A DNA stretch of 64,000 nucleotides from Fomes fomentarius (GCA_022606135.1 JABYQN010000006.1:930001-994000); one strand, 5' to 3'; counted from the stretch's first letter, positions 9,970-22,300 are shown. Notes: generated by a model from the letters alone, not told the origin. Program-made: numbers and translations.

Positions 9970-11764
9970 TCACCATCTCCACTCAACATCGCCGAACGAG
10001 GTGCCCCGCATCCCCTTGTACGGCTTGTAAACCTCCCCGGTGAGCTTGAGTTGCTCGATCTTTACTGCGGAGAAGTTGTGTTGCGGGATCTCGAAACGGA
10101 CACGGAATGCACGGGATGGTCTCGGTAGTTCCGCACTACCCGGCAACCAATGAAGGCGACGATCAGAGCACGGACGTCAGGACCAGATATCTCCACTTAC
10201 GTCGAAGTAAACGTCCCGCGCAGGGTGTAGTTCCCTGATGGGGAGAGAGACTTAAGCTCCCATACGAGGGCCTGCGGGAACTTCGTCAGCACCACGACCA
10301 AAGGTCGAGCGAGATCAGGGCCCCCCAGTACAACAAGGACTCACAAGTGTCCTGGGATTGAACGTCCACGAGGCGTTGTGCGAGGCAACGCAGTTCGCGC
10401 CCGTTGCGCCCTCGCCCAAATACAGCTCGACATACACGTTCTCCATCGCCCGCGTCGTGAGACGTGAGCTCAGCGTGAGGTCTATCGAGCCGCTGCGCTC
10501 GTCGACGGACACGCCCGTGCGCAGGACGAACGGGATGGATGTCTGAGCAACGGCACTTGCGGTTGCGGGTGCATACCGGTAGTCCATCAGCTTGAACTTC
10601 CCATCCGGGGGCACGAAGGAGAGCACGCGGTCGCGCGACCAGCGTTGCAGACTATGGCAGCGCGGGTGAGTGTGAGGTTTTCAATCAATGAGATGGTAGG
10701 GGCGAGATGTGTGCCGATGAGCGTACCGGACGCAAGGGTGAAACGAACAGTCGTTCAGCGACCGTGCGCTGGAGAGGGTGAGGAGCAGGTCGGGCGTGCC
10801 TGCAGGGACAAGTGAGTCGCGACGCTCTGCACGCGATGATGCGACAGCGCTACCTGATAGCTTGCAGTTTGATTCCACCCGTCCCCACACAGTGCTCGTC
10901 GCTGGCTGTCCGTTCCTGCGCACCGGACCGTCGTCAGACATGAGTTCTGTCTATATGCGCAGTGTGATGGCCGTACTTGTTCACGATAGCTTCGAGTGTC
11001 TCTATCACATCGAAGAAGATCTCGTTGTTGTTGTAGCGTACTCCGGTCTTCCGCCATGGTATTGGCGAGGCAAACGGATGCGAACTTGAGGAAGTGCTTG
11101 CGAGGCCGGATACGCCTGCTACCGAAAGCACCTTGTGTAGCAGTGAAGGCGGGAGTACGATGTCTCGTAGTGCATTTGGTGAAGTAGTGAGCGGGTGTCC
11201 GCCGGAGTCAAGGGTTTCCTCCAATAGCTGAGAGCAGGACAATGAAGCGTTGGGTTCGGATAAAGATGGAGCGCAAATGGCAATTGCAGGATTACGCACC
11301 TGGTACACCACATCGAAGTTGTCCTTCAAGGTCTCCGCAGATAGGTGCCCAAAATATTCATGCAGTATGTCCACAAAGGTTTGGAGGAACGCGAACGCGT
11401 ACAGCGGATCGACTGCGCTCTCTCAGTGCCCTGCTTGTAGAATGCTCAGGACGCACTCACCGTCTCCGCTCACAGGACACAAATACCTGAGCTCACCGCG
11501 TTTGACATGGCAACATGCACTAGGCGTGTCGAAGGTCAGCCCAGAGACGTAAATGACTGGATCGACATCGGTTTGTGTTAAGGAGCTCGCAAGAGCGTTG
11601 TTGAGGGCGTCGATGTGCAGAAGTGGGTAGGCGGGCGGAAAGGAGTGGAACCCTGATTGAACAATGGCGCGCCTTGCGTGTTCTGGGTCAAGATGTGGTT
11701 GTTTACGCAGTCAATGAAAGGCATACCCTGCGTTGTCGAGGATGATTAGACCGTCAATGGCCAT
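9970..11764 (-). CDS. APM3: AP-3 complex mu subunit
   Basis: Medium (mu) chain of the AP-3 adaptor, which sorts cargo from Golgi/endosomes to the vacuole and binds Yxx-phi signals. It begins MAIDGLIILDNAG, the typical longin-domain start. It continues IVQSGFHSFPPAYPLLHIDA, then VIYVSGLTFDTPS and FVDILHEYFGHLSAETLKDN. The linker leads to ASPIPWRKTGVRYNNNEIFF and VIETLEAIVNKYG, the start of the mu homology domain. Distal blocks include IPFVLRTGVSVDERSGSIDL and KFKLMDYRYAP. The end is RFEIPQHNFSAVKIEQLKLT, then KPYKGMRGTSFGDVEWRW and TGA at 9970-9972. Multiple introns are present and all tested joins keep frame. The start is the ATG at 11762-11764. Confidence 0.93.
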
Positions 11765-12222
11765 GGCGTGCACTGGCAGTTGCTGAAGGTGGCAGGTACG
11801 CTCCAGTCGATGATGGCATCGGGCCGGCGTCTCGGTCCGGACGGCATTAAGCAAGGGCATCCAACAGGCGTGTTCGTTCGCTGCGCAATAATATCCATGT
11901 CGCCGATAGGTAGACGCATGAGCACGTACATACAATCAACGTCCTGCCACAAGTCTGATGGAATGAGATGAGATGATCGGTGTACATGTACGCATGAAGG
12001 ATACATATGTATGACTAGTAGATTCCGAGGGGGGATCCAGCCTATGAAAGCAGAGAACAATGCCAGCACGAGCACCCATTCCAGCGGCCGTTGAGGACGC
12101 GATTAAATACTGTACCGTATCGATGTATGTATAGAGCAGTACCCTTGCGGGCATGCCTGTGTCGTCCCTCCGCATGCTCCCCGCAACCTCGCACTCCCTC
12201 CGACGATGACCATCCACTCTTG
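11765..12222. other. Intergenic, nothing recognised
   Basis: This 458-bp stretch lies upstream of APM3 and downstream of the Zn2Cys6 gene, both on the minus strand. It should hold the APM3 promoter and the transcription-factor 3' UTR. No motif stands out. Confidence 0.5.
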
Positions 12223-12496
12223 TTAGTGCGCCGGACCTGAGACCATAGTCGCAAAGCTGTCCGGCCGCTGCATGACGTCGACGAACTGGTTCCACTCCGA
12301 CAGTCCGAACCCAATCGATGCGCCCCACATCGAGCTTTCGTCCGCGGGGTGCACATAAGCAAGCTCGTGCGTGCCGCCTTCACGGTAGGCATGCGCATGC
12401 TGTGGCAGCGACTGCTGCATGGGCTCTGCCTGTTGGGTCGCATAGCGCACCATCGGGAACGACTGGCTCGCCGTCGGGACCGTCGGCGAATACTGC

Positions 12497-12527
<31 letters not shown>

Positions 12528-15356
12528 GAAGCTGGAGGTGGCTATGCGGCTGTGATTGGGACGTTGATATCGTCCCCGTCGAGTTACGGTGCGGCGCATA
12601 CTGCACGTGTTGCGCATGCTGGTGGTAGTGTGGATTTGCGAGGTCGGGCTGCGACTGTGACGTCCAGCGCGTGGCTGAGACTGGGGCCTGGGTGAGCTGG
12701 GGTTGGGGTTGGGGCTGGGGTTGGGGCTGGGGCTGAGATGGTGGCCGAGGCTGGGATGGAGGCTGTGGGTGCTGCGATGGGGGCGCAGTAGGACGTTGGA
12801 CGACCTCCGGGCGAGCAGCGTATCCGCCGTGGGAGGCCTTAGCCATGGCCTGGATCTGACCGTCGTAGCGACTGTAGCCCGGGGAGTCAGCGATTCTGGA
12901 GTAGGGCGCGTCCTGGTAAGGGAAGGCGAGGGTGCGGACAAGGCTGAGGACCTGGGCCTTTTTGCGCTCACGGTCGTCGCGGGAGACCTCAATGAGCTCG
13001 TCCGAGTAGAGCGGGGCAAGTGCCTGGAGGATGGTGAGCGCCTTATCCGCCACCGGCATCCATCGACTCTGCTCCAGGGATGCGATCGCCTTCCGAATGT
13101 TCTCCCGGAACAGGCTCGCCGCAGGCTGATCCGGCTTCGTGATCAGCTGGAAGGAGAAGAACATGGCGGCCGAGAAGACGTGGAACGGGCCCCAGTTCAT
13201 GTGTCCCGGAACCGCCAGCGCTGTATTCGAAAGGAAGTCCGGCCGCGTCTGCCCCACCAGCGCAATCAGCTGCGACGCCGCGCTCACCGCAATCTCCAGG
13301 CTCTCCGGCACCTTTGCGTATGGACGGTGGAGAGTGAAGCGGATGTGGTGGTACGCAGTGCGAATGATCACGCTCTGCACACCTAACCTGCGCACCGATG
13401 TGATTGGGCTGGCTAGGCTTCGCGCGATGCGGTACTCATCCAGATCCAGCTCTGGCGGAAGCGCATCGTACCAGTCTACGAGCATTTTATCCTTACCTTG
13501 CACCGAGGAGTATGGTACCGCCCGGAACGAAACTGCGTCGTCCATGATCTCCCCGAGCACATACGCCAGCTTGAATAAAGCGATGTTGGGCAGGCATAAC
13601 CTCTCCGTCTTGTCCGCTGCCGGGTCACAGTATGACGGGAGTTGCGTGTTGAAATGGTGTGACGCGATCGCTAGGGGACGACCAAACATGAATGCCTGCC
13701 ATCGCTCCAGGAGGATGATATGCCACCACGCCCAGCGCCTACGCTCCGCAACGCTCTTTTCGAACCGTGTCGAGCCAGGGTCTCGATGCAGACCCATAGC
13801 CGTACCGAGTGTGACGAGCTCCCCACGAACACTCCAGGTCTCCTCCGGGTCCTCCTTCGCGAAGGTGAGGTAGTGAGATCGCACGAGCAGAAGCTCGACA
13901 AGCTCGAGCGAGTACGATCGGCCCGGACTAACTGACTCCTTGCGATACCGTTCGAGTGCACAGCGCATGATATTGTAACTCTTGCTACCTAGCTCTTCGC
14001 ACGTCTCGGGCATGCCAGAGAGCAACGGGTGCCGGGGAGGGAGATAGCGCGCGGCGAGACCAATGAGAATGCACACGGTGGCGAGGACCAGCCGGTCCCC
14101 ATGTTTGCCATTCTTGTAACGATCCCAGCCCGCAAGCAGCGCGGGCTCGTTAACGTGTCGATAGACCCAATTACAGTACTCGAAGTAGTACTGAATCAGG
14201 CCGTCGACGATGGGTATGGGCGGTAGCTGTGAGATGAGGTCGTGGTCCCAATCTCCGGTCGATCCAGTGTGTTCGACGCCTTCGGAGAGCGTGCGAGAGG
14301 GCGAAGCGGGTGTCGCCGGGGAGTCTATCCGTCCATTTTGATCATCGTCACGATCGAATGTCTGTATAAGATGATTGGGGAAGTCAATAGATATAAGATG
14401 AAATGATAGGAGATGCATGCAAGCTCACATTAATTAGATGGGATGCGGCACTCGTCGGACCAGCGTAGAGTCCACCGGATGCCTGCTGGCCAAGCATACC
14501 GGGGGTGCTAGTCATGTCCACATCCTCCACTCGCTCCTTCTGGTCGAGCGAGCCATCGGGGTCGGGGCTCCCTCTTGAAGGAGCACGACTCTCGTAAGTG
14601 GGCACATGTGAGATAGACCCGCGTCGAAGGGCATCTGCAGAATAGGCATGTGCTGGCTGGCGGGGTACAGGCTGTTGGTAGATGTGGGATTCAAGGAGGG
14701 CAAGCGATTGGCGTATCCGAGTGAACTCGGCGGCGGGATCGAGAGGGGTGCGCCTGATGTTGGAACAAGGAAGGCGGAGATGAGTTCAGATTGGCGAGAA
14801 GAGTGATGGGGAAGAGATGGTCGAAGGACACGTACTGCTGATCGACAGCCCCACGGAAGGCGGGGTCGGCTTCCTGGCCTTGATAGCAGAGGGCGGTGGT
14901 GCCTGCGTGGGACCAAAAGAGGCAAGTGTCGGTAGACGTCGCAGACAACGAGCGGGAGAGACAAACCTCTAAGCACGCACGACGAGCAGGGCCGGTTCCT
15001 GCAGATCCGAGGACCGCGAGGAGATGAAAGTTAGCCAAGCGGATTTCCGAGGAGGGAGGCCCCGCGCTGGGCGGGGCGACACGCCGCCTGAAGGACGATC
15101 TGACTGCATCTGCGGAGACGCACCTGTCGCACTTGAGCTTGCTGTTCCTGCACGGCTCACAATTGATCGCCTTCCGGGCCCGCTTGGGAGGCGGGCGTGC
15201 ATCGGACCCACCGTTATCCGTCGAGTCTCCCGTGCCATTCGCGCCTGGCGAGCGCACTCGCACTTGCTTAGTTCGGGGTGCTGATCCAGAGGGTGAGCCG
15301 GATGCCGATACCGCGGACAGATGGCCGTTTGAGTTTGCGTGCTGCGTCGCAGGCAT
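12223..15356 (-). CDS. Zn2Cys6 fungal transcription factor
   Basis: Binuclear zinc-cluster transcription factor with a fungal-specific regulatory domain. Near residue 65 the cluster reads CEPCRNSKLKCDR then, across an intron, NRPCSSC, giving C-x2-C-x6-C-x5-C-x2-C, all six cysteines present. A short coiled-coil-like segment (EFTRIRQSLALLESHIYQQ) follows the cluster. The main exon (about 12223-14350) encodes the fungal_trans domain: GLIQYYFEYCNWVYRHVNEP, LGTAMGLHRDPGSTRFEKSV, RRRWAWWHIILLERWQAFMF and GRPLAIASHHFNTQLPSYCD. The C-terminal 200 residues are low complexity: PQ dipeptides, then polyglutamine, then a Gln/His-rich tail. The start is placed at the ATG at 15354-15356 (MPATQHANSNGHLS); the open frame upstream has no ATG. 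Target genes cannot be inferred from context. Confidence 0.85.
12498..12528 (-). repeat. CAG repeat encoding polyglutamine
   Basis: A run of CTG on the plus strand (CAG/CAA on the coding strand) encodes about ten consecutive glutamines in the tail of the Zn2Cys6 factor. It is likely length-variable between strains. Confidence 0.85.
12698..12735 (-). repeat. GGGGTT/GGGGCT hexamer repeat encoding Pro-Gln
   Basis: Tandem six-base units (GGGGTT and GGGGCT on the plus strand) encode alternating Pro-Gln in the C-terminal region of the Zn2Cys6 factor. Being in frame, gain or loss of units would not break the gene. Confidence 0.8.
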
Positions 15357-16373
15357 CCTGGGATGCGGGGGGAGGGGAGACCTCGGGGCGATTGATCTGT
15401 TCTTGTCGGTAACAGAGGGCGGTCGAGAGCACTGACGCGTCTGAGGAGGTGGAGGACGAGAGGGAACAGGTGAGTTTTGTAGCGACGTCGACGTCGGGGA
15501 CGACAACGGCAATCGACGGCGACCAACCGCAATGGGAGCCTTAACACCCAGGCGCCTTTGTTATGGAACGGCAATTCCTCTTCCTTTTCCTGCCACCTGC
15601 AAGCCTCTGTCACTCTACCGCATGCTCTGGTCCTCCGCCGCACATTGATTGGGCCTCTGCCTACCCCAGCGGCCCCTACCGCCGCCGACGCTGCGTCAAC
15701 TCGCCCGCATACCTCGACGCATGTCCTCCGCCACCCTCGTTATATCGTTAGCCCGTCGCCATATATGGGAAAGTTCCGCACGGTCAGCCCTCCGTCGCCG
15801 CTCTTCTGGTTTCACCGAGCCGTCACTCGCGTCTATCGCCCAGTGCAGAGTGCTTCAGACCAAAGACGACATAGTAGTGGTGGGAGCTGCAGAGTGGTGT
15901 TAATGATGCAGCGGTGCCTCTACCGAGCATGATATAGATGTTTATAGTCCTCAAGATCGGATCTTATCCTGGTAGGATCACTCGAGGACGTATTACTTCA
16001 TGTCTGTGATTTACTCTTTTGGGCTAGGAACCAGTGATGTCTATTCAAAATCATTCAGCCACGTACCCCACGGCTTCCTCGGCCCAGCCCCGCCACCAGT
16101 GGCGGTTGTGCATTGCGGACGACACACCGTACTCGTCAAGATGACGATGGCGGTATATGCCATGCAACTGCTGAGTCCGTGTATATCACAACAACTGCCA
16201 GATGCGAGCAAGTTTTACTGATCTACAGCGTGCGTTTCCAGGGAGAAAGTGAGCGTATAAGGACATGGACGGACAAAGCCAGCGAAGACTCGGTAAAAGT
16301 AGGATACAGCTAGGATACGTGCGAAATACCGTCGTCTTCTGATACTTCTACATAACTTGACTTCTTCGAACCT
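15357..16373. other. Intergenic, nothing recognised
   Basis: About 1 kb lies between the start of the Zn2Cys6 gene and the stop of the hexokinase gene. It should contain the promoter and 5' leader of the former (the minus strand is pyrimidine-rich near 15420-15560). Open frames here have no recognisable content. Confidence 0.5.
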
Positions 16374-18968
16374 CTAGTGTCCTTGCTTCGTAGCCTGAAG
16401 AGCACATAGCGCCGCTGCAAGACGGAGTCAGATAATAGTTTACTGATTTGGGTTGGTCACGACGTACCTCCCACTCCACTTCCATCCTTCGCAAGGCCGA
16501 TCTCAAGCTTATTCTCGACTTCCTCGCCAACAAGTTCTCGGACAGAGTCGCGCAGACGTACGTTGAAATTAGGATAGTGTTGGATTAAACTGGTGTTGGG
16601 ATTTGTTCGTTGTTACGCCGACGTTGCGTCATAATCACGGCACTCACCTGCCATCAACTCCAATAAATATCTTCTCCTCGTCCGTCGCGAAGCCACCACC
16701 GAGCTTCGCACGTTCAGTCTGAACGAGTACCGCCGCAACAGCGCATCCACTCAGTCGCGCGGCGCGGTTTGCGACGAGGGATGTCGCCCAGCGCACGATC
16801 GCTGCATCACGCAGTGAGACGTCCGCGGGATCGAGTGCTAGTCGTTGGGTTATAATATCCCGAATGCGTTCCAGACGGGCAACGTCGTCCGGTGACAGTT
16901 TGTCAACATCCGTGAAGTGCGCCGATTGCCAGTCAGGTACGGAAGACAGGTCTGACTGGGTAGCAGAGATGCTGCCATTTGCCTTCGACTGTGGTTCATC
17001 TGGGTCCGACACTGGGATGACTGGTACGCGCCCCGATTCCCACGCATCCTCCACCTCTGACATAATCGCGGTATCGAGTCCGTAGTGAGTATTGAGAGGC
17101 CCACTTGATCGGCCGTTAAACAGAAGGGGTATTGGCGCTGCATCCACGAGGGATAGAAGGATGTTGCGAACGATCTCTCCAAGGTACATACCCGAGATGA
17201 ACTTCTCGAAGGCCTGTAGTCGTGGGTTGATGGATTGACGGTCAACCTTGTTGTCGAAGGCAGTGACAGGGAGTATATCACGCTAGAGAGGCCGATGAGA
17301 TCAACATTTACTGGTCATCGGAGAGACATCCCAACTGACCGTGTTGTTGAAGGCACCCCATTCCGTGTTGACGACCATGAAGCCCCCCTTCTGGCGTGCG
17401 GGAGAGTCTCCAAGTTTTCGGATATTCTCCACTCGCTCGACATATGCGCCATTGGTTCCTGTACCGAAGATGCTACCTGAGAAGCGCAGCGGTTCAGCGC
17501 AAGTCTATCACTGTGCCGTTAGAATTTAGAAAACTCACCGAGGATACAGCCGCCTCCAGTGTATGCACGGGAGAGCAAGGCACCGACCGTCTACAACAGT
17601 CAGACTGATACCTGTAGATTTTGCTCAGGCGTACTTACATCGTTGACCAGAGCAACACACTTGACGTGTAGATGCTTGCGATCAAATGCATCTTGCAATA
17701 GCTGGACAACATCGTTGCCAATAGCGTTCTTCGCCGAGAAGCCCTTTGTCCAGGTCAAGACCTTGCCTCGGTTGAGAGCTGTTTGTTCGACAGGGAAACT
17801 GAATGTTAGCCCAAGAGGGACAGCCGTTTGCTCCTCCGATAGTGAGGGGGAAGCGAAAGGGTTGGCTTGTTCGGTCGATGGACTCGATGGAACGGCAGAC
17901 GCATATTGAGTCAGGAAGGCATCGACTGAATCTGCTAGGTAATCTGTAAGGAGATCCAGAGTAAGCAACTGACAGCGAACTGCTAGTGTCAATGCTAACC
18001 AAACAGGGTCGTTGCCTCTCCTGTCTTTAACTCCTCCGATACCTTGTACTTCTGCTGCCTCAAGACGAACTCGTGATTGCCTAAAAGTTCAACCTCGCAG
18101 ACTCGCCTGAAGCAATCAATGTCATCATCTTATGTCGAGCAGGCTAAACAGCAGAACGAATACGTACAGATTCGTTCCACCGAGGTCGAGGGCGAGGAAT
18201 GTGCTATAAGACACGCGAAGTGAGTAACCGATCTCGGGATCAAAACGCCACGAGAGCGATAAACCAACAGGGAATATCAATCGATGACGTGTTCCGATAA
18301 CCTCCGCGAATTCATGTCTTCGCGTCGCGGTCTTGTGACAGCAATCACACAACAGGAAACGCGGGCCCTGCGCGCGCAAAGCATCCGTGTATAATTCGCC
18401 GTGTGCGACGAGATGGGCGTACGGGCTCGGAAATTACGGATGAGCTGTGCTCATAACCATGTCCAATCGATGACTGGTTATGCCGAACGTCCGTGATCTC
18501 GGTCGTTGGACGTAACGAAGCTTCGGAAGTAAAGGACGACCTTCCATATTGAGCACGGGCACATCGGTCTCGTACCGAGACGCGTCAATATGGAAGACGG
18601 ACACCATTTGCAAGGTGTGATCGAGCAAAAGGTCCGTATGTGATAGCGGTCCGGTTCGCGTCCGCTCTAACGACGGCGGTCAAGAATGTGGGGACTCACC
18701 CGGTCTCAGAGCCATCCGGCACACCAGTTACGAATGTTGGGCTAGTGACGAACACACTTCAGCACACACTTCGAGACCGTTTACAGAGTACACACATCAT
18801 AGCCATCGGGTGATTGTAGTCTCTGAGCCCGAGGTCGAAGTCCTCCAAGAATTGGGTAGTGATGCGAATGAGATCGTCCTTGGAGAGGCGGAATTGTGTC
18901 TCGATCTCGTCGAGAACGTGCCGTCCGACGTCCGGAGCAGGCGCATATATCGCGGATGTCTTGCTCAT
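16374..18968 (-). CDS. Hexokinase
   Basis: ATP-dependent hexose kinase of the first step of glycolysis. It starts MSKTSAIYAPAPDVGRHVLD and continues FRLSKDDLIRITTQFLEDFD. The phosphate-1 motif TFLALDLGGTNLRVCEVELL is rebuilt across an intron. Then come YLADSVDAFLTQYAS, the sugar-binding block LGLTFSFPVEQTALNRGKVL and TWTKGF. LVNDTVGALLSRAYTGGGC spans another intron, followed by GSIFGTGTNGAYVER (phosphate 2) and GGFMVVNTEWGAFNN. The C-terminal part has FEKFISGMYLGEIVRNILLS, the adenosine-binding end and GSGVGAALCALQATKQGH before TAG at 16374-16376. Eight or more introns are required. A linker rich in Ser/Pro sits around residues 150-170. It is divergent from ATP7. Hexokinase versus glucokinase specificity is not decided. 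Confidence 0.92.
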
Positions 18969-19779
18969 GGCGGGCGAGTTGGCAGGAACGCGGGCGGAGA
19001 GGGAGGAGATGAAAGCGAGAGTAGTTCCGAGAGAGTTGGACGCGCCGTCTCGTCGCTCGACACCTTATGACATACTACCCCAGTCACGTGCGCCCAATGG
19101 AGATCGCCTTCCCTGCCTTTTGCGGCAGAGTGTACCTGCAAACGTCCTCATCGGACCCGTCTTCCCCGCTTGGCTCGCGTCCAGTAGCATCGTCTTAGTG
19201 TGTTTCGCCCGAGCTGGAGAGGCCCAAGTACCAATAGTCAAAGATCCTGCCGCCGACCCAGAACTTACCCTGGCCGGGAGCGGCCCAGCCAATGCGCAGA
19301 TAGCTCATGTGTTTTATCCCGACAGCGCAATGAGATGGAGGAGGACTCCGGTGACAGGTTCTCCGTCGACAGTACCTGGTATGATGCGCAAACTTCTCAG
19401 CAAGCTCTCGTCACGATTAGGCAGCAAGTATGCTGTTCTCACCTCTGTCTAAATTCCCAACGCGCGCCAAAATCGGATTGGGATGAGTGGGACTTTGACG
19501 TGTTCAACGACACTGGGATGTGCATATGAGGAGCAGTGCAGAGAAGGTCTCAAACTCAGTGTGCAGACCGACGCAGAGTCCTCGCGTATGTCTCAAGTCC
19601 CGCCTCGCAGGCTTCAGTGTCATAGGCGCCCAAGGCCATCGGCCGTTCCCGGCGACGCTTCGGACAACGCGACTGAACCGCTCTGTGACGACTCCACGAA
19701 ACACCCTCTTTTCTGTACGCATCGCGCCTCTGCTTGTCTCTTTCTCCGTGGGTTGACCTCACCGCTGCTATAGCTTCCA
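18969..19779. promoter_or_regulatory. Divergent intergenic region hexokinase / ATP7
   Basis: This 811-bp region separates the ATG codons of hexokinase (minus) and ATP7 (plus). The minus strand just upstream of the hexokinase ATG is rich in CT tracts, common near fungal transcription starts. No TATA box or specific operator was identified, and open frames inside look non-coding. Confidence 0.4.
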
Positions 19780-20651
19780 ATGGCCTCAAAAGCAGTTACC
19801 GCGACGGTGGTACGTGCTTCTCAATATTTGGCCCACCGCTGGAGGATATTCACGACGTTTACTTGGGGGTGCGTGCAGGACTTCGCCCGCATCTACACTT
19901 CCCTCGGCCTGGGCAAGGGTGAGTCTCATCGTTCTGCATGCAAAGCGACGGAGAATTTTGGAGCAGGCGAAGGTGCTTATTATGCCGTCAAAATGCAGAG
20001 ACTGTTGCGTCCCTTCAGGCGTTCCGCAAGCGGCACGGCGATGCCCAGCGCATTCACGCACAACTCGCGGCTCAACCTACCACTGTTGACCTCGAGCACT
20101 ACCGTTCTGTCCTCCGCAACAAGGCTGTTGTTGACGAGGCCGACAAGATCCTCCGTGGATTCAAGCCTGTCACGTATGATGTGAACGCACACATCAAGGC
20201 AATTGAGACGTTCGAGACTAAGGCGGTAAGTCCTGAATTCTGAGTTTGCTGTGCGTAACAGTAGAGACTAGGCGCTCCTGAACACTTGCGGGTCAATAGG
20301 TTGCGAAGGCGAAGGAGACCACCGAGAAAATCGACGCCGAGCTCAAGGATCTCCAGGCGACCCTTGCCAACATCGAGGAGGCGCGTCCTTTTGAGGAACT
20401 CACTGTGAGTCATGTCTGTTTTGTTGTGCACTCAACCGTTATTGAGTGTACGCGCTATCCCCTAGGCGGAGGAGGTCGGCAAGGCACACCCACGCATTGT
20501 CGAGGCCGTCGAGACGATGATCAAGAAGGGTAAATGGACTGTTCCTGGTAGGTTCATCCTTGTCATCTGTTGTTTTCACCGAGATTTATGAAGATGCGCC
20601 CGTATACTTTCAGGTTACAAGGAGAAGTTCGGCGACCTTTCTCTCATGTAA
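19780..20651 (+). CDS. ATP7: Mitochondrial ATP synthase subunit d
   Basis: Peripheral-stalk subunit d of the mitochondrial F1Fo ATP synthase. The product is about 175 residues, the family's usual size. Exon 1 gives MASKAVTATV, then across an intron DFARIYTSLGLGK. Later exons give TVASLQAFRKRHGDAQRIHA, LEHYRSVLRNKAVVDEADKI, LRGFKPVTYDVNAHIKAIET, AKAKETTEKIDAELKDLQAT, NIEEARPFEEL, EEVGKAHPRIVEAVETMIKK, GKWTVPG and YKEKFGDLSLM before TAA at 20649-20651. At least five introns occur. As in other fungi, no cleavable presequence is evident. It is divergent from hexokinase. Confidence 0.94.
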
Positions 20652-21088
20652 ACACCGTCATGTTCCACCCTGCTATAATAGACACCGGAGGCGTTTGACG
20701 TTCCTTATTCACGAGCGAGCTAGTGCGACCATGAGTGTCGGCAGAATGTTGGGTGCACACGCCTTCCTTGATTGATCTGCATTCGAGAGAAGCAACGGAG
20801 CTACTCGAGTCCGACAAAGCCGCGAGAAATGAGCAAGGGATTTGAGAGAACAACCTAGGCCTTGAGTATACGTGAAGTACAAGACAGATATTACACTCGA
20901 TGTCATGCAGCGAGATCGCGAGTACTGAAATATGTGTACGTGCGTGCGAGGAGGCATGGAATCATGATAAGCCAGATGGGACATGGACCATGGGCTGACC
21001 GGAGCTCCGAAGGGAGGAGATGATCGACGAGGATGTATGCGTACTCGGACGCAGACTGGGCGGTCGATATGCAGCGACAGATATTTGA

Positions 21089-22039
21089 TCAGAACAGATC
21101 TTCCAGGGTCATCTGTTTTACAATATCCTATGGGATGGAGACAGTAATCAGCATTGGAAGAGATATCCGGATGATGGTCGGAAAACGGACGACGGACCGT
21201 ATTGGAAACCATCTGGACGAACTCGTCGAAGCTGAGCTTCCCATCTCCGTCCTTATCCGCCTCCATGATTGTCTTGTCCACGATCTGTTGCAACTGCCCG
21301 TCTTTGAGGTTGTTGCCCACCATCATCTTCAGCACAAGGAACAGTTCCCCGTTAGAGATGAATCCATCTCGGTCCATATCGTACACCTTGAACGCAACTG
21401 CCAAGGGGAGGGGGGGGGGGGGGGGCGCCAACAGATTGTCAGCTTCAGCGATGCAGAAGAACACGGGCGGGAAGCGGGTGGGCACGCACATCGTAGCTTC
21501 TCTTCTCGCCCGCCTCGACTGCTGAATGCGCTCAAGCCTCCAACAAACTCCTGGAAGTCGACCGTGCCTCCACCACTGGTAACGACGAAGTGACCGTTTA
21601 CATATGAGAAGATCGCCTGCTTGTAGCATGAATGTGACTGACTCTTCATCGAAGATGGCTATTAGCCTTGAGGCGAGGGGATTGTTCGCGATCTGGGGTA
21701 TTTGCAGAAACTCTTCACGGTCAATCGATCCCGAACCATCACTATAGTATCCGACAAGCTACTAGTAAGTCACGGTGGACATGAAAACGAGAAGGTAAGG
21801 GCCGTACCTGTCGAGCTTCATGAACCGCTTCTTCAGTCGCTCTAACTCGCTAGCGTTAACTGCACAAATTGACCAATGGTGAACATCTCTTTCCACAGGA
21901 GTCAAGGTGATTCGTACAGTTGGACCGCTTCTGCATATCCTCCATAAACTGTGATGCTGCATGGCCGGCACAAGAGCACTTGCGTCAAATCAAGCCAATG
22001 GAGTGAGTGCGAGGGAAGTGGCGAACGTGATTGCCCCAT
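21089..22039 (-). CDS. CNB1: Calcineurin regulatory subunit B
   Basis: Ca2+-binding regulatory subunit of the phosphatase calcineurin (PP2B), which signals in stress, growth and mating. After a short first exon (MGQS, rebuilt by a phase-1 intron) the frame reads [20 protein letters not shown], then [10 protein letters not shown]. Four EF-hands follow: [23 protein letters not shown] (or a one-residue variant at the splice), [20 protein letters not shown] and [20 protein letters not shown]. The C-terminus is [14 protein letters not shown], identical in pattern to other fungal CNB proteins. The stop is TGA at 21089-21091. The N-terminal Gly after Met would allow myristoylation, as known for the family. 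At least six introns are present. A 16-nt poly(C) tract on the coding strand lies directly before one 3' splice site. The first exon is the least certain part. Confidence 0.9.
21410..21425. repeat. Poly(G) homopolymer, 16 nt, in a CNB1 intron
   Basis: Sixteen consecutive G (C on the coding strand) lie in the polypyrimidine region just upstream of the CNB1 3' splice site CCCCTTGGCAG. The tract could vary in length or be a sequencing or assembly weak point. Confidence 0.9.
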
Positions 22040-22300
22040 CTTTGCTCAATCGCGCGTATTCGAGGTTGTAGGGGTCGTTCGTAGTTGTCCAGGAAAGCAA
22101 GGCCGAGGTCCAAAGATTGCAAAAAGAGCAGAGGCGTAAGAAGGAAGATAACGCGTCTGGAGGAGACCAGTACACATAAAGACGCCGTGGGAACTTCCTG
22201 TCCATGAGCGTCTTCTTGACAAATATGAGAACCACATACTTACAGTGCACCGTTGGCATCGTGCTCGACGCTGAGGACAGCCATACTTCCGTGTAGGAAC
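22040..22300. promoter_or_regulatory. Shared divergent promoter CNB1 / MSS1
   Basis: About 260 bp separate the CNB1 ATG (minus) and the MSS1 ATG (plus), so both promoters share it. No recognisable core element is seen. Confidence 0.4.

Noticed and set aside
12042..13019. 325-codon minus-strand open frame rich in Arg/Ser
   Set aside because: It overlaps the well-supported Zn2Cys6 exon in another frame; its composition is what GC-rich low-complexity coding sequence gives out of frame.
12703..13873. Long plus-strand open frames opposite the transcription factor
   Set aside because: Antisense shadows of the fungal_trans exon, without domain content or start context.
15356..15512. N-terminal extension of the Zn2Cys6 factor to 15512
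   Set aside because: The frame is open but its first codon there is TTG; the first ATG is at 15356.
22253..22300. MSS1 start at 22253
   Set aside because: That codon is TTG, not expected to start a fungal nuclear gene; ATG codons at 22301 and 22325 fit.
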